Shown here: positions 60,935 to 64,000 of the stretch, piece by piece
How positions within the stretch are numbered: position 1 is the stretch's first letter
Layout of the letters: each line of letters begins with the position of its first letter
DNA from: JAGVIE01 sp964520905
Lineage (GTDB): Bacteria; Bacteroidota; Ignavibacteria; UBA10030; SZUA-254
DNA: 64,000 nt
Assembly (NCBI GenBank): GCA_964520905.1
Contig: CAZFQL010000019.1
Span: 3,546 to 67,545, forward strand
Direction: 5' to 3'
Program-made: the position numbers and the translations under genes
The notes under the pieces: generated by a model
Told to the model about the DNA's origin: nothing
Database searches by the model: none
What the model saw: the letters and a program-made list of their open reading frames with translations, nothing else

Positions 60935-62635
60935 TTATTTGAATCGTATCATTACACCTTCGAGGGGCCAGCGCGCACGAAGTTTTAGCGTGTCGGGGAA
61001 ATTTGTGAATCGTTCGGCTGGCAGATAAGGAAACGGTTTCCCGAATGCATAGACTCCATTGCTGTCAGAATCCCTGAATCCGGAAAGAACATACTTACCA
61101 TCTAATAAACGCTCAAACTTGAACTGCCCCAATGAATCAAGTTGAATCATCTTGGGATTGAAGTCTTTTCTGGTAAGATTAACTGCCGATAAATATATTT
61201 TCCCTTTTGCATTCTTCACCTCATCTGCAACAATTCCGTTGATGCTGCTCAATACTTTATCTTCAACAGTCTCGAAGCGGCGTGAAATTGTTGAGTCCTT
61301 CTTTGCGTTCCGGGAGAAATCGATCACAGAATCCATCGTTATCTTAATAGTGTATTGCATCCCCATCGTTAGCAATGATGCAGGGATAAAATATCCTTCC
61401 CTTGAGCTATTCCATAAATATCTTCCATCGACGTTTTTTCCTAAGGAATCTTTCAGGAGGAAACCCGTTTCAAATGATTTTTTATTAATTGCTTCGCTGA
61501 ACACTACATGAAGACTTTCCGAGATGGAAACATTCTTCGCGTTGGCGGCAATTACTTTTATTTCGAAAGCCGGTATCGTCGTATCGGGTTCCGTGCTTGC
61601 GCTGAAGATTCCGATATTCAGCGGTGACTGCATTAAATTGTCATTGATATCTCTGAGCCCTCTGAGTTTTATCCGATATGTTTTCCCGCTGTCCTGCCTA
61701 CCTGTTACAAGTTGAGCATCCTTAGCGGTTACTTCATCGAATGATAAATCATATATCGGTAATGAATTGTCTGTCAGTGTATCTAGAATCGAGATACTAT
61801 CAATGTACGCTGTAGCAACATTCATCGCTTCGCTGAATTTCAAAAGAAGATGCGAGTTATCGATTGGCTTCGCACTTGAAAGAAAAGGAGCCGACGTATC
61901 CTCAACTGTCAATTTGAATTGAATTCCCGTCACTATCGGTGTTTGCAATGTGAGAAGAATGTCGGAATTCCAAACTCCATACCGATCCGTCTGTACATCG
62001 TATAATAAATTCTTGTACTCATCCCGCACTGCAAACAAACGATATTTCCCAAACGCCATGTAAGGTAGAATAAACGAACCATCTTTGCCGGTTTGTGTTA
62101 AAAAGTCTGGTTTTAATTTTGTCGGATTCAGTGTATCAGGATTTCGCCCTTCAAGTTCATACGCGAAGATCATTACACCAACCGGTTTATCATCAACCAC
62201 AGTGCCCGCAATCGAACCCGAATCGATCCTATCGCCGGTCGAGAACGGCAAAGAGAACGCCTCTGCTAACCTGTTCTTTCTCGTATCTATAACATCGGTA
62301 CCAAGCGTGACGATGTATGTGGTATTGCTTCGGAGTGAATCGGTGAAGAAAATTTCGACATCAGTGCCATCCCACTCATAGGTAAACTGACCAAGCGATG
62401 GCGAAACGAAAAACGATTCCTGTAGTGAGCGCCTCTCTATATACTTGCTGAACGAGAATGAGAATTTATTATCATAGTATCTCAGCGTGCCAGCCGATGG
62501 ATATGTGGTAATTATCTTCGGAGGTGTAGTATCCGGCGGACCACCCGATGGCGCCTGCTGCCCGGCACAATAGAACGAGATAAAGATCAAGATAATTATA
62601 CCTATTATTTTTAGGGAACTTTGGATTATCAACAC
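60935..62635 (-). CDS. Lipoprotein with Ig-like (SbsA/Big_5) domains
   Basis: 566 aa. Lipobox FYCAGQ (C23), then a proline-rich SGGPPDTTPPKIITTYPS opening. Two to three Ig-like domains of the Big_5 type follow (YDNKFSFSFSKYIERRSLQE, NSHLLLKFSEAMNVATAY, SESLHVVFSEAINKKSFE), with a carboxypeptidase-regulatory-like strand set (GSFILPYMAFGKYRLFAVRD) and another near the C-terminus (GQFKFERLLDGKYVLSGF). Proteins of this layout are widespread in Bacteroidota and are thought to be surface structural lipoproteins. Its end lies 10 bases from the convergent SPOR gene, with no terminator between them. Confidence 0.85.
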   Translation of the reverse strand: MLIIQSSLKIIGIIILIFISFYCAGQQAPSGGPPDTTPPKIITTYPSAGTLRYYDNKFSFSFSKYIERRSLQESFFVSPSLGQFTYEWDGTDVEIFFTDSLRSNTTYIVTLGTDVIDTRKNRLAEAFSLPFSTGDRIDSGSIAGTVVDDKPVGVMIFAYELEGRNPDTLNPTKLKPDFLTQTGKDGSFILPYMAFGKYRLFAVRDEYKNLLYDVQTDRYGVWNSDILLTLQTPIVTGIQFKLTVEDTSAPFLSSAKPIDNSHLLLKFSEAMNVATAYIDSISILDTLTDNSLPIYDLSFDEVTAKDAQLVTGRQDSGKTYRIKLRGLRDINDNLMQSPLNIGIFSASTEPDTTIPAFEIKVIAANAKNVSISESLHVVFSEAINKKSFETGFLLKDSLGKNVDGRYLWNSSREGYFIPASLLTMGMQYTIKITMDSVIDFSRNAKKDSTISRRFETVEDKVLSSINGIVADEVKNAKGKIYLSAVNLTRKDFNPKMIQLDSLGQFKFERLLDGKYVLSGFRDSDSNGVYAFGKPFPYLPAERFTNFPDTLKLRARWPLEGVMIRFK

Positions 62636-62837
62636 CTTTCAATGGTTGTTAGTTGTTGAATATATGAAAATTTTTGGAACGAGAATACAGGATGTTACAA
62701 TCTCTTTGATCATTTGATAAATTCTTCCAATATTTTTTATTTGCATTGAAATATAGCAATTTCTCTTAAAGAATCAATTCAAATAATTACAATTGATATT
62801 GATACACTATTTTAACTAAATTTATATTAAGGTATAT

Positions 62838-63746
62838 ATGCGTATAGCAATCATCGGTTCAGGTGGAGTTGGCGGTTATCTTGGCGCGAAATTGTGGAAA
62901 GCCGGTAACGAGGTTATATTTGTAGCACGGGGTAATCATCTTACTACTATGCAGCAGCACGGCTTACAGCTTGAGAGTCCTGATGGCAGTTTCATAGTCC
63001 ACTCAACATTCACAGATCGACTTGATAAATTAATGCCATTCGATCTTATCATCATCGGCGTTAAATCTTTTGACACCGAAGAGGCGGCTAAACTTGTGCT
63101 TCCCGTTTTGAAAGATGATACAATTGTTCTCAGCATACAGAATGGAGTTGAGAATAAAAATATTCTCTCGCAATCACTCGGTAAACAGTATGTCATCCCA
63201 GGCGTTGCTTATATTATAAGTACGATCGCATCACCCGGAATTATTCTTCACGAAGGTGGAACAGGTAAGTTCAAATTTGGCGAACCGGATGGAACGGTAA
63301 GTGAACGTTGTTTATTGTTGAAGAATGTGTTTGAGTATGCCGGCATCAACGGCGAACCGGTAGATAATATCGAAAAAGCTCTTTGGTGGAAATGGATTTT
63401 TATTTGCGGTATCGGCGGTATGACGGCTTATGCGCGAAAATCTATCGGTGAAATCTTTGGCGATCTTGCCTTGAACTCGATGCTGAAGGATGTTGTCCAT
63501 GAAGCTGCATCAATCGGTCGGGCAAAACAGATCGATGAATTTACCGATATTGAAAAGAAGGTATTCGAACATTATCAGCGGCTACCATTCGTGACAACAT
63601 CATCGATGTACTACGACGTTACACATGGTAAACGAGTGGAAGTTGAAGCGCTCAACGGTGCGGCGGTGCGCTTCGGAAAAGAACTGAGTATTCCAACACC
63701 TGCGAATGATAAAATTTATAAAGAACTCACGCGATATTCAAAATAA
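62838..63746 (+). CDS. panE: 2-Dehydropantoate 2-reductase (ketopantoate reductase)
   Basis: Reduces ketopantoate to pantoate with NADPH in pantothenate/CoA synthesis. 302 aa. The N-terminal Rossmann motif is IAIIGSGGVGGYLGAKL, then IIGVKSFDTEEAA and SIQNGVENKNIL. The C-terminal helical domain carries WWKWIFICGIGGMTAY with the catalytic Lys, and a conserved Ser/Glu stretch around MYYDVTHGKRVEVEALNG. AAGG lies just 5 bases before the ATG. Related family members use other 2-keto acids. No other pan gene is adjacent. Confidence 0.92.
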   Translation: MRIAIIGSGGVGGYLGAKLWKAGNEVIFVARGNHLTTMQQHGLQLESPDGSFIVHSTFTDRLDKLMPFDLIIIGVKSFDTEEAAKLVLPVLKDDTIVLSIQNGVENKNILSQSLGKQYVIPGVAYIISTIASPGIILHEGGTGKFKFGEPDGTVSERCLLLKNVFEYAGINGEPVDNIEKALWWKWIFICGIGGMTAYARKSIGEIFGDLALNSMLKDVVHEAASIGRAKQIDEFTDIEKKVFEHYQRLPFVTTSSMYYDVTHGKRVEVEALNGAAVRFGKELSIPTPANDKIYKELTRYSK

Positions 63747-63800
63747 TCCAGTAAACTGAATCCCATCCGGCTGAGTCCTGCCATTTAATAACTGATATTA

Positions 63801-63872
63801 CGCACCGTAGGTGCGAAATGTCTATAGAAGTTTTTGACGGAAACATTTTAACCTCCGTAGGAGCGATATGTC
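63801..63872. repeat. Two copies of a small palindromic repeat
   Basis: CGCACCGTAGGTGCGAAATGTC (a stem CGCAC/GTGCG around CGTAG) is followed 50 bases later by ACCTCCGTAGGAGCGATATG. Both have the CGTAGG core, a GCGAtATGT tail and the same orientation. Such elements are dispersed between genes in many Bacteroidota-related genomes. Confidence 0.6.
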
Positions 63873-63884
63873 CCTTTTACATGC

Positions 63885-63905
63885 CGCCCCTATGGGGCTT
63901 TTTTT
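63885..63905 (+). terminator. Terminator downstream of panE
   Basis: GCCCC, TAT, GGGGC, then seven T. Confidence 0.75.
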
Positions 63906-64000
63906 AAAGAAAATATCCAATTCTATAAACATTACGTCTGCCAAGGGCATCGAGACTGTGTAAAAACTCCGGCACGGGGGTTGTAGTATGTTTGAACAAA
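63906..64000. other. Unassigned DNA at right edge
   Basis: No gene start, RNA or strong structure can be supported in these last bases. Confidence 0.5.

Noticed and set aside
1..64000. CRISPR array, prophage or known defence island
   Set aside because: No regularly spaced repeats, cas genes, phage structural genes, restriction enzymes or reverse transcriptase were found. The only defence-like item is the RelE-type pair.

Overview
The window looks like a chromosomal segment of a free-living, Gram-negative member of the Bacteroidota/Chlorobiota/Ignavibacteriota group, most likely Ignavibacteria-like. The reasons are: (i) four large secreted proteins ending in a type IX secretion (T9SS) type A sorting domain with the NYPNPFNP signature, plus a PorQ-type T9SS outer-membrane protein; (ii) a stand-alone atpD-atpC pair, as in green sulfur bacteria; (iii) many lipoproteins with lipoboxes, TPR lipoproteins, SPOR-domain lipoproteins and a TonB-dependent receptor. 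The clearest promoters I can read are ordinary sigma-70 type (TTGACT-17-TATACT and similar), not the TAnnTTTG type of Bacteroides/Flavobacterium. Base composition is moderate, with distinctly AT-rich patches. No rRNA, integrase, transposase or CRISPR array is visible. One tRNA gene, tRNA-Thr(CGT), is present.

Layout. 1-4.2 kb (minus): a manC fragment cut by the window edge, alr, a terminator, then atpC and atpD with a promoter. 4.4-6.6 kb (plus): a GT39-like membrane glycosyltransferase fused to TPRs. 6.6-8.0 kb: an almost gene-free zone with a HEAT-repeat protein, a candidate structured RNA, dispersed direct repeats, a four-hairpin cluster and tRNA-Thr, whose 3' end is duplicated nearby. 8.0-23.7 kb (minus): a STAS protein; a YbaK deacylase with an alkyltransferase-like protein; an esterase/COG3014/LpoB lipoprotein group; fumarase; a TonB receptor; a polyprenyl-phosphate sugar transferase with gmhA; and a tightly overlapped clpS-antitoxin-toxin-alaS chain. 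23.8-28.7 kb (plus): a lipoprotein, a remnant of a duplicate of it, and a beta-propeller T9SS cargo protein. 28.7-31.3 kb (minus): icd and a trypsin-like protease gene broken by one in-frame stop. 31.4-33.0 kb (plus): a TPR lipoprotein and DUF3467. 33.1-40.1 kb (minus): hslU, hslV, rpoN, DUF3109, dprA, an orphan EutN/CcmL microcompartment vertex protein and a phosphohexomutase. 40.3-45.4 kb (plus): two T9SS cargo proteins, one an M6-type metalloprotease. 45.5-55 kb (plus): amrA-amrB, a DUF2520 protein, a nucleotidyltransferase, a four-helix-bundle cassette flanked by inverted repeats, enoyl-CoA hydratase, glyS, an OmpA lipoprotein, a TPR protein and a ZIP transporter. 55-64 kb: porQ (minus), a fourth T9SS cargo protein, deoC with an encapsulation-peptide-like N-terminus, two overlapping SPOR lipoproteins, an Ig-like lipoprotein (minus), panE and small palindromic repeats.

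The most interesting thread is a probable bacterial microcompartment whose parts are scattered. A lone vertex-protein gene sits with a phosphohexomutase. Twenty kilobases away, deoC carries an N-terminal helix matching the pattern of microcompartment targeting peptides, followed by a cysteine-rich linker. No main shell gene is in the window, so the shell locus should be elsewhere. Other points of interest are the toxin-antitoxin pair wedged by overlapping reading frames between clpS and alaS, the tRNA-end duplication with its hairpin cluster, the 69-nt candidate RNA, and the AT-rich inserts within both tRNA synthetase genes.
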